Below, one piece after another: positions 1 to 9,122 of a stretch of DNA of 19,755 nucleotides. Position 1 is the first letter of the stretch. Each line of letters begins with the position of its first letter. A program made the position numbers and the translations under genes. Source of the stretch: Temnopleurus reevesii. Its lineage: Eukaryota; Echinodermata; Echinoidea; Temnopleuroida; Temnopleuridae. The stretch spans positions 29,821 to 49,575 of the forward strand of contig BQKZ01003029.1 of NCBI GenBank assembly GCA_036244855.1, written 5' to 3'. The notes beneath the pieces were generated by a model. The model was given only the letters and a program-made list of their open reading frames with translations, was not told where the DNA came from and did not search any database.

Positions 1-146
1 GAGGAGAGCTTGGGACAAAACAATGAAGGGATTAGAGAAGTGTGAAAGTTGAGAGGAGTGAAGGGAATGTGAGAAAGCCATGCAAGTACATGTGGAAGAC
101 TATGGGTGAACATACGTGACCAAAGCAAGAAAAGAGTTGAGAAAAT
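1..146. other. Unassigned sequence at window start
   Basis: This is purine-leaning, low-information DNA before the first TTA microsatellite. I found no exon-like frame with splice sites or any recognised repeat. Confidence 0.5.
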
Positions 147-231
147 ATATTATTATTATTATTATTTATTATTATTATTATATTATTATTTCTATTATTA
201 TTATTATTATTATTAATATTATTATTATTAT
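147..231. repeat. (ATT)n microsatellite
   Basis: A nearly pure TTA/ATT run with few interruptions immediately precedes the SINE head. It could be the tail of an earlier element into which the SINE inserted. Confidence 0.9.
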
Positions 232-545
232 CATGGAGACGTCGTGGTGAAGTGGTTCTGACTCGCCCTTTTCAACCCAAGGGTCGAAGGCCCAAATCTC
301 ACCCATGATGTTTATTTCCTACAGTTTATTTCCTACAGCAAGAAATTTATTCACATTGTGCTGTACTCAACCCAAGTGAGGTGAATGGGTACTGGTAGGA
401 AGAAATTCCTTGAATGCATTGAGCGCTAAATAATAACCATGCTATAGCTGGGTGGTAATGCACAGGGCGTTTCATATTTAGCGCTATATAAATGTTGTGT
501 ATTATTATTGTTATTGCTGTTATTACTGTTTTTATTATTATTATA
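232..545 (+). mobile_element. tRNA-derived SINE, full-length-like, plus orientation
   Basis: The head contains an RNA polymerase III box A-like motif TGGTGAAGTGG (245-255) and a box B-like motif GGGTCGAAGGC (281-291), 36 bp apart as in a tRNA gene. The body carries CAACCCAAGTGAGGTGAATGG, and the 3' part has TTTAGCGCTATATAAATG followed by an (ATT)n tail (501-545). This layout is a tRNA-like SINE; the family name is not assigned. Related bodies occur at 4688, 10841 and 18722. Confidence 0.72.
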
Positions 546-612
546 ATAGTTAAAAACTTACTCTATCACTAAAATGTTTATGTCTCTCTCATATATATTT
601 TCTTTTACACAG

Positions 613-630
613 GATCCTAAGTTTAATGTA
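613..630 (+). pseudogene. Stub of duplicated GAF-A exon with its acceptor
   Basis: The acceptor region and first six codons of the 975 exon are repeated here: a T-rich tract, TTTTACACAG, then GAT CCT AAG TTT AAT GTA (DPKFNV). About 40 bp upstream are also similar to the corresponding sequence before 975 (TCTCATAT followed by a T-rich stretch). After position 630 the likeness ends. It lies 362 bp before the main copy. I read it as a truncated tandem duplicate. Confidence 0.6.
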
Positions 631-758
631 TTCTTCTCCGCTAAAAGACTCTTAAATTTAAGTAAAGGCATGAGTGGTAAATCTCATTATTATTGTAATA
701 GTAATATATTTTATTATTATGATAGTTAGAAAACTTCATCTGTATTTTCACGAAGTGA

Positions 759-898
759 CGGGAGCCAAAGGGCAGTGTTGCATAAAGACAAAGAATTCCC
801 GACATAGCACCATTTCAACGGACATCCTATCGAACAATGTGTTAATTCTATAGAAGGATTTGTAACTCATTCCGTGTAACCGTACCCTCTGGCTCCCG
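759..898. repeat. Short foldback (MITE-like) candidate
   Basis: The arms CGGGAGCCAAAGGG (759-772) and CCCTCTGGCTCCCG (885-898) are inverted copies with 13 of 14 matches across about 112 bp. No target-site duplication is apparent. It sits between the exon stub and the main exon. Confidence 0.4.
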
Positions 899-974
899 AC
901 AATTAATGAAAACACGGCTTAAAACATGGCTCAAATCTTATTTCTTTCTCATATTTTTTGTAACTTTTACACAG

Positions 975-1142
975 GATCCTAGGTTTAACTGTGAGATTGA
1001 TCTACGGACAGGGTAAAAGACCAGGAGTATGCTATCTATGCCTATCAAGGAACCCGGTGGAGAGGTCATAGGCGTGGCTCAGGTCATCAATAAGATTGGT
1101 AGCAAGGACCAACATGAAGCCTTCACAGATAGCGATGAAAAG
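975..1142 (+). CDS. PDE GAF-A exon (NKFDE motif) with in-frame stop
   Basis: This is a 168-nt, 56-codon exon, phase 0 at both ends. It is bounded by the acceptor TTTTACACAG and the donor AAG|GTCAGT. Residues 1-13 carry the DPRFN block, followed by KT, SMPI and GVAQVINK. The NKFDE signature, needed for cyclic-nucleotide binding and allosteric signalling in PDE GAF-A domains, is complete: N39-K40 (1089-1094), F50 (1122-1124) and D54-E55 (1134-1139). Codon 14 is TAA (1014-1016), where relatives have tyrosine (GYKT block), one base from TAT or TAC. The rest of the frame is well preserved, so the stop is recent, allelic or an error. An ATG at 1029 lies just after the stop, but it is an internal codon and not a credible start. 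Three damaged copies of the same exon lie nearby. Confidence 0.85.
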
Positions 1143-1161
1143 GTCAGTGTACTTTTCTGTT

Positions 1162-1165
<4 letters not shown>

Positions 1166-1194
<29 letters not shown>
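1166..1194. repeat. (TG)n microsatellite just after the exon donor
   Basis: Uninterrupted TG begins about 24 nt after the donor at 1143 and is followed directly by TTACAG. On the transcript this is a UG repeat next to a 5' splice site. Confidence 0.92.
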
Positions 1195-1197
<3 letters not shown>

Positions 1198-1720
1198 AGG
1201 CCATTAGTCCTCACCCCTTGCAATAAAACAAGTCTTCCAAAAGGTCACTTAGACCTCAAGAAATGCAAAATCCTTATTGCACTGGTTTTGGGTTTATTTG
1301 AGCAGGTCTCACTTGATAATGAGATGCCATATGTTCTGATGTGACAATTTAGGGGCTTGTCCGGGAGGAAACCTTGGAGCATACTGTTGATGCCTGTCAT
1401 TTAAATTGTTGCGGAGGTTTTAGGTGTTTGTTTGTTTGTGTGTTGAGTGGCAGGCCATCAGTTCTCACCCCTAGCACATGACAGGTCTTCCAAAACCTTC
1501 TAGTTTACACAACCAACCAGGACATTATGGCTTGCAAAAGCCTGTATTGCACTGGTTTAAGGGTTATTCAAGCAAGCCTCATTTGATAATGAGATCCCAT
1601 GTTCCTATGTGACAATTTGGGGGCTTGTCCAGGAAGAAACATGCATGCTGTTCATGCCTGTCATTGAATCTCGGAGAGCGGCACTAGGTGTGGCCCAGGT
1701 CATCAATAGGATTCAGGGAT
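1195..1720 (+). repeat. Tandem duplication (about 255-265 bp) carrying exon remnants
   Basis: Block 1195-1445 and block 1448-1720 are diverged direct copies. Shared landmarks are AGGCCAT-AGT-CTCACCCC, GTCTTCCAAAA, TATTGCACTGGTTT, CTCA-TTGATAATGAGAT, ATGTGACAATTT-GGGGCTTGTCC, and the exon remnant beginning ATGCCTGTCATT. The offset is 253 bp at the left landmark and 264 bp at the exon ATG, so indels have accumulated since duplication. Confidence 0.8.
1390..1428 (+). pseudogene. Decayed copy of GAF-A exon (middle part)
   Basis: The frame from ATG 1390 reads MPVI, stop, IVAEVLGV. This lines up column by column with MPIKEPGGEVIGV of the main exon (1038 onward). A TAA at 1402-1404 interrupts it and the likeness then runs into a TTTG/TG-rich tract. 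The copy lies 352 bp after the matching codon of the main exon and is part of a larger duplicated block. Confidence 0.62.
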
Positions 1721-1740
1721 AAAAACGAAACCTTCATTGT
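1640..1740 (+). pseudogene. Decayed copy of GAF-A exon, better preserved
   Basis: From ATG 1654 the frame reads MPVIESRRAALGVAQVINRI, then QG and a stop at 1720-1722. The GVAQVIN-I core is identical or conservative to the main exon. After the stop, AAACGAAACCTTCATT still resembles the DNA for the main copy's HEAFT segment, but in a shifted frame because of small deletions, so the FxxxDE half of the NKFDE motif is lost. No usable donor is seen. It is the last of four copies around the first exon. Confidence 0.75.
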
Positions 1741-2732
1741 AAATCATGATTTGTGTCTAGCATATGGAGCTACTCCTTTGATTATTTAAATTGATTTGAA
1801 GATATATGCAGCTATTTGTGGTCAATTAAAATCACAGGACAAAAGCAAATCATAAGGCAGTCTAAATAGTTCTCCAAAGCCACCACTTTCCACTTCTCAC
1901 ACTGATTTCAGGATGATGAATTGGAATTGCATTTTTTCATCTCTTCTTCAATTTTCCTGTCTGCTTTCTTTTCTCCCTCTCCTTCTACAGCCCAGACTAT
2001 GTATATATTCCGTCCCCCTTTTATCTTTCATTCTCTTTGGTACTGGCTCGCTCTCTACCCATCTCTTCCACTCTGTGACAAATCCACTTCCTGTCCAACC
2101 CTGCTACATAACTCAAACTGGTCGCAAGGCAGTTATCAAATGAACCCCTGAGGAACCCTTCCCCTTCTATGCATCTTCCCGCTCCCGAACGTTGTGGTCT
2201 TTTTCACCCTATCATAGCCCATGTCCTGACTAGAACGTTCCCCAAAGCGTGCTTAGACAGGGCCAGGTTCAGGTATCAGGAGCACCCATTTTAGATTCCA
2301 AACCACTTTGTGATTAACCCTGACACTACTGATGGCCCCATTGAAGAAGTTTAGTCAGCAGCCAACGAGGTCAGGGAGATTCTTGATTAAACCATTCATC
2401 TGCTTATTCTGACATAGTCTATAGGCAGACCCAATAGTATATTTACAAGGTGAATTAAGTGGTACCTTCCTCAGAAGGATATATGTGTCTGCAGGCAAAG
2501 ACTAAATTATCTTTATCACCTTTTGCTTCTTGGTTACAGTGCAAATCAGAATTGTTATTTTTCAACCTGTTATCACTATAAAGATGAGGACAGTGGGATC
2601 ACTCGTATGATTTTCAACATGTCTTATCCGATCAGAGAAAAGCACTCGTGAGCTGCCACCTGTTCCTACTTCTATTCCTGGAATGATACAGTTTTAATTT
2701 TAAGAAAGTCAGTATTTTCTTGTAAAACCTGT
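1741..2732. other. Intron stretch without recognised features
   Basis: There is a pyrimidine-rich stretch at 1930-1990 ending TTCTACAG, which would be a fair acceptor, but the sequence after it gives no family-like frame. The rest is unassigned single-copy-looking DNA. Confidence 0.45.
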
Positions 2733-2900
2733 GTTGTGTTTCATGAAGCTGGTTTTAGAGATATATGCACGACTTTAGCACGACTGGTGACCCTATCATG
2801 TCATCGATGACCCCTATGCTACTGAGTTAGCGCCTGAGAAAGGGTCACCAGTCGTGCGCTAGGTCGTGGTATCTGTACGAACAGCTTTATAAAACACAAC
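2733..2900. mobile_element. Foldback MITE with nested inverted repeats
   Basis: The terminal arms, 19 bp at 2733-2751 (GTTGTGTTTCATGAAGCTG) and 2882-2900, are inverted with 17 of 19 matches. Inside, a 17-bp arm pair GCACGACTGGTGACCCT at 2778-2794 and 2841-2857 is perfectly inverted, and pairing continues imperfectly between them. No coding capacity. The TTTCATGAA-type ends recur at 16753. Confidence 0.8.
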
Positions 2901-3267
2901 CCTGCTTAGCTTAAGAGATGAGGACAAAATGACAATGAAGTGAAGAACAATATGGAAGTGAGGATAGTAGAGGGCTAGCACAATTCCTGGATAAAGTGTG
3001 GGCTAGTGAGAAAAGGGCGTATGTTAACCCCTCTTGGCAGACATTTTGAATGCATTCAGGAAAGAGGCCAAAGTACATTGGCCCTTCCCGAACCCTCACG
3101 TTCCTCACACATCAAATGTATTTAGCAACTTCACCTTAAGGACCAATTTGTAACACATTGTGCAATTCAAATAATGATTAAGTTACCAAGTTAAATAGGG
3201 AAAGGAAGCACTCCCTAATGACAAACGAACGGCCAACCGGTTTGCAGCGGAGACTGTTTCATTCATT
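2901..3267. other. Intron stretch without recognised features
   Basis: This is mixed-composition DNA. The minus-strand frame at 2911-3108 has no family features and no splice context. Confidence 0.45.
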
Positions 3268-3720
3268 GGGCGAGAGAGTGAAGAGGAGTGAGATTAGATT
3301 AGAACTTTGTGTGTGCAGAGGAGAAGAGAAAGAAGAATGGGGTACGTGATGAAGAAGATTGGATGAAGGATGGAGGAGGTTCAGAGGAAGAGGAGATGGA
3401 TGGAAGGAAGAGAAGAGGAGAAGAGGAAGACGAATGGGGTACGGGATGAAGAAGATTGGATGAAGGATGGAGATGGGATGGATGGAAGAGAGGAGAGGGG
3501 AGAGAAAGAGCGGAGATGATTGAGACAGAATGCATGATGTGTTTTGTGGACAGCCGAGGGATAAAAGGATGGCTAGAAGAAATTGAAAGGAGAGAGAACA
3601 AGAGAAAGAGTGGATTAAAGGGTTTGTGAGGAAAGTATGGGGGGAAAAAAGGGATTGACAATCGAGTACAGAAAGAGAGAGATAGATAGAGAGGGGGAGA
3701 GAGAGCGGCTGTATATAGAG
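3268..3720. repeat. Purine (GA/GGA) tract with a 97-bp internal duplication
   Basis: The plus strand is overwhelmingly A and G. A 53-bp segment at 3321-3373 recurs at 3418-3470 (offset 97) with only a few changes; both copies hold AATGGGGTACG and GATGAAGAAGATTGGATGAA. The open minus-strand frames here are a by-product of the biased composition. Confidence 0.88.
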
Positions 3721-4687
3721 ACATTGTGGGAGATACATGAAGGGGGAGATGATGGGAATGATAAAAATTGAGACAGTGTAAAAGACAGATTCTCTAACTT
3801 TGGTAGATGATGGGCAAAAGTAGACGAGATCAGAGTAACCTTCTTTGGGAATAATCACGATGAAATTTAAGCTTTTTGGCATTTAATTGGAACCTATCTT
3901 ACCAACGAACAATTAATACAATTGATGAACAATGTTTATGTTGGCACTATTTTGTTCTCAATAGTACTGCAATATATAAAGGACAATTAAGAGAAAAAAT
4001 GAAGGAACGGAAAGGGAAGGAGAGAGAGGAGTTGTGAGACATTTGTATTTGAATAAACAGATATTGTAGACCACAAGCCACCATTGTATTGATATCGTGA
4101 AGGACATTTAAAAATAACAAAAATATCACACTCTTTCTAAATGTTTGTCACCCAGTTTTCACCTGGAAAGAGAAGAACAATAGTATCATTTCTGTATGAG
4201 GGTCAAATTTGTGTAGAGTAAAAAAAAAATCCACAGTTCTTTTCCTAATTGGAAGTGTCTATGGTGAAATGAGAGAAATATGTTGAAACTGCTAGTGCTG
4301 ATATTACAGTGTAAGAAAATGCTTTGTATGGCATTTTGTAAGTATATGAATAATGTAAAGACAATATTATTTATGTGTATCATGTCTTTCAAAATTCTAC
4401 CCACTTTAATGTCATTTACAGTCATACAATGGAAAATGCAGAGTTTAATTTACCTATCGCATATAGATTTCAGAATCTGAATGTTCTGATTTTTTGGGCT
4501 ATTTTCTTGGAATGTTATCTTCCAGTAGATTCAGACATCTACAGAGTTACGAGCCTCAATTTTTTTATTCCATCTTTTCATGTTCTAGTGGTACATGTAC
4601 GTCTAGACTTTTCTTTTAGCTTATTTCATTTGAAATGATTTTATTCGTTGAAATTAGTCATCGTGTCAATCCAATTTTTGGCTAATT
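3721..4687. other. AT-rich intron stretch without recognised features
   Basis: Short frames on both strands have no recognisable protein content. An A run at 4220-4228 and a further purine patch at 3990-4040 are the only notable composition features. Confidence 0.5.
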
Positions 4688-4881
4688 ATTAATAATAATA
4701 ATAATAATAATAATAGATGCAATTTATATAGCGCACGTATCCACTCTGCTGAATGCTCAAGACGCTTTAAATTATTATTATCTTGGCTTTAGCCAGGCAG
4801 CCATCCGCGGCGCACTTGGCATTTCAAAGAATAAATATTCCTGCCAGATACCCATTCACCTCACCTTGGTTGAGTGCAGCA
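4688..4881 (-). mobile_element. SINE, minus orientation, head missing
   Basis: A (TAA)n tail at 4690-4714 is followed by TTTATATAGCGC, and then by the complement of the body motif (CCATTCACCTCACCTTGGTTG near 4852-4872). This is the same body as the SINE at 232. The tRNA-like head is absent, so the copy is 5' truncated. Confidence 0.7.
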
Positions 4882-5660
4882 ATTAAGAATTGATAGAATT
4901 TTTCATTTTTAAGCCATTTTGTGTNATGTGATATTTTTATCGACAGATGATATTTTGCTTGATATTATCTATACACCTTAATGAGAATCTCATCATTATT
5001 CAAGGAACCACATTTCTTTGTTAGATATAGATTTAGGTAATATAATTTGTTTTTTAATTGTGTTGAATGGGATACCCCACAGCCTAGATTACATCTTCCA
5101 TTTTAAACCCATATGACCTGAATACAATGTAATACTATTAGTATTCTATTCAATATTAGGTGAAAATAGCCAAGGGTGCTTTCACAAACGGGAAAAGTGC
5201 AGAGATAACAATCAAATGTGTGTGATAGTATTTGACATGTGCTTTATTTGGGTGGCAGTGAACAAGTAGAATAGTTTTATGCAATACCCCTGTCAAATAA
5301 TCCCACACTAGCCGTCTCCCAGGTGTGGCACAATAGCCATTAATGTAATCTTCAGGAGAAAGGTGATGTGGGGGGGGGGGTCGGCGAAAGTCACAATGAA
5401 ATTTTTCTGGGTCAGCGGAACCTCCCATGGGTCGAAATCCCATTTATGCAGTTGCCAATTTGAGGCACGTGGGAAATACGCGAAGGCAGAGGCGGGTGTT
5501 GGAGCGCAAACACCGTGGCACCTCCGGCGGTTTGGATGAGAGTTGGGCGTGTGACCAGCGCCACCCTAGATGCCAACCAGGCCGCAAATTAAGAATTGTA
5601 TCTCATTGTATGGCCGCGTTGGAAATGGGGTCTTGAAGAGAACCACTGCACTGTCGGACA
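4882..5660. other. Intron stretch with G run and a GC-richer patch
   Basis: It contains an ambiguous base at 4925, an 11-G run at 5370-5380, and a GC-richer segment at about 5420-5590, unlike its AT-rich surroundings. Frames on both strands cross this patch (for example the minus-strand frame 5156-5443), but I recognise no protein. It may be an old repeat. Confidence 0.45.
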
Positions 5661-5865
5661 AGATGAGAGAGGAGGGGAGAGGAAAAGAAGAGAAGGAGAG
5701 AAAAAGAGCGAGGGTGTGGGAATGAGAGAGGGGCAGTAAGAGGGAAAACGATGGAAGGCCAAGACAGTCAGGAGAGCGGGAGGAACTAAAAATGGAGCAA
5801 GGTGAGAGAAAGAAGGTGAAAAGGCAGATGGAAAATTAGGCAAAAGGGTCAAAGAAATGTGAAGG
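5661..5865. repeat. Purine-rich tract (GA/GGA)
   Basis: The plus strand is mainly A and G with GAGAGAGG, GAAAAGAAGAGAAGG and similar words. It has no simple unit and is low complexity. Confidence 0.82.
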
Positions 5866-5870
5866 AACTT

Positions 5871-5936
5871 TTTAATCTATTTTTATTGTATTTTTATTTG
5901 ATTGGAATTGGAAATTAATTAAACTGAAACTGAAAC
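5871..5936 (+). mobile_element. Possible LINE 3' tail fragment
   Basis: A T-rich stretch passes into a short tandem ACTGAAACTGAAAC end, the sort of microsatellite-like 3' terminus typical of CR1/L2-type LINEs. There is no coding part. The class assignment is tentative. Confidence 0.35.
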
Positions 5937-6044
5937 TCGAGGAGGGAAGGAAAGAAAGGGAGCAAAGAAAGAAAATGAGCAAAGGAGTGGGAAGGAGGGA
6001 AGGAATGAAAGGAAGAAGGAATGGAAGGAAGGAACATGAGACAT

Positions 6045-6075
<31 letters not shown>

Positions 6076-6141
6076 AAGAAGAAAAAAGAGGAGGGAGGAA
6101 AGCACTTCAAGTAAGGAGCAAGGGAGGAAGGGAAGGAAGAA
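5937..6141. repeat. GGAA/GAAA purine tract with (AG)n core
   Basis: GGAAGGAA-like words surround an uninterrupted AG run at about 6050-6074. The plus strand is almost all purine. Confidence 0.9.
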
Positions 6142-6542
6142 TTGATAGAATTTCTATAGTTATATCCAAGATTTTTATCAGAGTTTCTATTTTATTGTGA
6201 ATCAGAAATATTGGGTCAATAAATTGTTAGCTCACCATTTAACTCACAGTTTGAATTAAAGCCAGAAAATCTATTTAAATGTCTATGAAATTCCAGAATC
6301 CATATGAATGTATCATTCCTGAGGACTTTTGTAACAGTAGCATGAGAATTTTCATATCCACTCTCATATAACTGAAATGTACATCATGCATTTAGCCGAT
6401 TTATTTTAAAATACATTTTTATATAAGTATTACTGATATTTGATACCTACTAGAAATCCATTTTTTTGTATGAGTGTCTCCTCAAACAAATGAAGATGAT
6501 ATAATTAGTATTCTGTTGTGAGAAATAGCCATTTCATTCATT
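6142..6542. other. AT-rich intron stretch without recognised features
   Basis: This separates the purine tracts from the pyrimidine minisatellite. No repeats or coding frames were recognised. Confidence 0.5.
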
Positions 6543-7695
6543 GTTTTTCTCACTGTTTTCTCCCATCATCTTCTCAATCCTGTGTGTCTCACTTTCTTCC
6601 TCTCATCTTCTTCTCACCCTCTCCATCTCTTTTTTCCTCTCATCTTCTTATCACCCTTCTTTTCATTTTCTTCCTTTCTCATATCTTCCTCTTACCCCTC
6701 TCCATCTCACTTCCTTCCTTTCTCATATCTTCTTACCCTTCCTCATCTCACTTTCCTCCTTTCTCATATATTCTTCTCACCTCTCCTCATCTCACTTTCT
6801 TCCTCTCATCTTATCTTCTTCTTACCCTTCCTCGTCTCATTTCCTCCTCCCATCTTCTTATCACCCTTCTTTTCATTTTCTTTCTTCCTCTTATCTTCTT
6901 CTCACCCATCCTCATCTCACGTTCTTCCTTTCTCTCATCTTCTCCTCACCCTTCCTTATCCCAATTTCTTCCTTTCTCTTATCTTCTTCTCACACTTCCT
7001 CATCTCACTTTCTCATATCTTCTTCTTACCCTCTCCATCTGACTCTCTTCCTCCCATCTTCTTCTCATCCCTCTCCATCTCACTTTCTTCCTTTCTCATA
7101 TCTTCATCTCTTCCCTCTCCATCTGGCTCTATTTCTCCCATCTTCTTCTCATCCCTCTCCATCTGACTCTCTTCCTTTCTCATATCTTCATCTCATCCCT
7201 CTCCATCTGACTCTCTTCCTTTCTCATATCTTCATCTCTTCCCTCTCCATCTGGCTCTATTTTTCCCATCTTCTTCTCACCCCTCTCCATCTCACTTTCT
7301 TCCACTCATCTTCTTCTCATCCCTCTCCATCTCACTTTCTTCATCTCATCTTCTTCTCATCACTGTCCATCTGACTTTCTTCCTCTCTTCTACTCATCCT
7401 TCCTCATCTGACTTTCTTCCATTCTCATATCCTCTTCTCATCATTCACCTCATTTCCCCCTCTCATCTTCTTCTTACCATTCATCATCTCACTTTCTTCC
7501 TTTCTTATCTCACTTTCTTTCTTTCTCATCTCTATCTTCTTCTCATCCATCTCACTTCCTTCCTTTCTCTTATCTTCTTCTCACTCTTCCTCATCTCACT
7601 TCCTTCCTTTCTCTTATCTTCTTCTCACTCTTCCTCATCTCACTTTCTTTCTTTCTCTTATCTTCTTCTTACCCCTCTCCATGTGACCGTCCTCT
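6543..7695. repeat. Long pyrimidine minisatellite
   Basis: About 1.15 kb of C and T with regular A and sparse G. Recurring words are CATCTTCTTCTCA, CCCTCTCCATCT, CACTTTCTTCCTTTCTCATA. A higher-order unit is visible: 7091-7162 recurs at 7219-7290 (offset 128), including the rare GGCTCTATTT. All three plus-strand frames stay open for long distances because stop codons are excluded by the composition, so none is evidence for a protein. Confidence 0.93.
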
Positions 7696-8700
7696 CACTT
7701 TCCTCTTTGCATCTCTGCACCCCCTGCCCCCTCCTCCTCATCTCGCCTTTTCCCTCTCCTGGTGCCTTCCCCAAGTTTCTTGGAGCATGAGCATGACGAG
7801 AATAAATAGATGCCTGCGTGTTGACCGTGAAGAGCACATGGTAGGGAGGAGAAGGAATGTCCTGAATATTTGTGACTTTGATTATGAAAACAGCCTGGGC
7901 AACTGTTGAATGAGCGTTTTTGTCGTGCCTACGTCTGGGTCCTTGTTTGCCCTCATAGCGGTGCCGTGGACGCCGCTGTTTAGCGTGCATGTTGTGCTGT
8001 GTGTAGACTGGATTCCATTACACCCAGTCTACATTCAAATGTAGGATAAGTAATAATATGAACTTTTGGGGTTGGTATAGAGAGTGCATTACTAGGCATA
8101 TATTCTTAAACGAAGAGGGTTATTTTGTTGTGGGTGTTAAATACGAGCTGTTAAATTCTGTCTTAAGAAATGAAGGCAGTGTTTTGCTGATTTCTAGGAA
8201 ATACACTTTGTTATCCTATTTCATAGCTGTATAAGTGTGGCATATAGGAAGAAATGAAATGAATCGAGTTTACAGAATATGAGAACGTTAACGTTAATTG
8301 ATTTTTTTTTTTACAGGATATAGCATATAAATGTGTTTAAACATTGCCAATAGAAAAAAGAATCATCATAAGGCCAACAAATTAACTGTTTTGAATGTCC
8401 AACAATGCCATTGTTTTTAATTGGGTAGGTTGGTGAGAAAAAAAAATATCTGAATTCTTTTAGAACAATTTTCAACAGCTCTTGTTATCCTGAATAAATA
8501 TGTTTGAATAAATAGATAAATGAATTTAATAAAACAGATTTCATGCAAAAAAAAAACCCTTAAAATGTAGTATGTTTTCCTATAATTGTGTTTTTACCTT
8601 TACAAAGAACTTTATGAAACACCACCCAGGTCATCTACCTAAGATATGAAGTTACTATGCTACCAAAACAGCAGGTTGATATTATTACTCCCGAGTTAAA
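7696..8700. other. Intron stretch, mostly unassigned
   Basis: 7740-8040 is less biased than the minisatellite; a minus-strand frame (7658-7990) crosses it but reads as basic, low-information sequence. 8479-8535 has AATAAATA words like a LINE tail. GAACTTTATGAAACACCACCC (8608-8628) resembles one end of the foldback elements found elsewhere in this window, with no partner found. Confidence 0.4.
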
Positions 8701-9120
8701 GTGACTTGCTCTCCCCTCCTATCCTATCATCTCTCTTTTTCTGTCTATTTTTTTCATTCCGTCCCCTTCTCACATATATGTTTTCATGCATTTCAGCCCC
8801 CATCCAGAACATACAAAGGAAAATTTTCACTCAATCGCTGGTTCATACATTATCTTCAATTCTTATGCTATAATGATATTCTTTTCCCCATTATATATTC
8901 CTCTGAATTTCCACTTTTCCCATCTCTCCCCATCTCTTTCTCTATTAGTCCTCTTCTCATTTCCATGTTCTGATTTATCGTCATGCTTATCTACCTTAGA
9001 TATGGAGTCACTTTTTCATTGATTTCATCAATTTCATTACTCATGTTCTCATCTTTGGTGTCTCTTCTTTTTTTCATTTTCTTCATCATCCTACTTTCTA
9101 TTTTATTCAGTCAATGAATT
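8701..9120. other. Pyrimidine-leaning intron stretch
   Basis: T and C rich with many TTTTC/CTCTT words and no defined unit. No exon is supported. Confidence 0.5.
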
Positions 9121-9122
9121 CA

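Noticed and set aside
232..310. A functional tRNA gene
   Set aside because: Promoter-like boxes are present, but there is no proper cloverleaf acceptor stem and the sequence continues directly into a SINE body.
1029..1226. Reading the ATG at 1029 as a translation start
   Set aside because: It is an internal codon of the GAF exon just after the TAA, and the frame continues past a good donor into a TG repeat, so it is not a stand-alone gene.
1930..2151. Possible extra exon behind the acceptor-like TTCTACAG at 1990
   Set aside because: The downstream translation has no likeness to the PDE family, and the flanking recognised exons already join in phase without it.
3259..3882. Minus-strand open frame of 207 codons
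   Set aside because: It is the complement of a purine tract; low-complexity Ser/Leu/Pro content and no domain.
5156..5443. Minus-strand frame of 95 codons
   Set aside because: It crosses an 11-base homopolymer and has no recognisable domain or splice context.
6518..7374. Long overlapping open frames (up to 277 codons) on the plus strand
   Set aside because: All three frames are open at once and read as Ser/Leu/Phe/Pro-rich sequence from a pyrimidine minisatellite that cannot easily form stop codons.
7658..7990. Minus-strand basic frame of 110 codons
   Set aside because: About one end lies in the minisatellite and the rest has no recognised motif.
8608..8628. End of another TTTCATGAA-type MITE
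   Set aside because: Only one end is visible; I found no matching opposite end within a few hundred bases.
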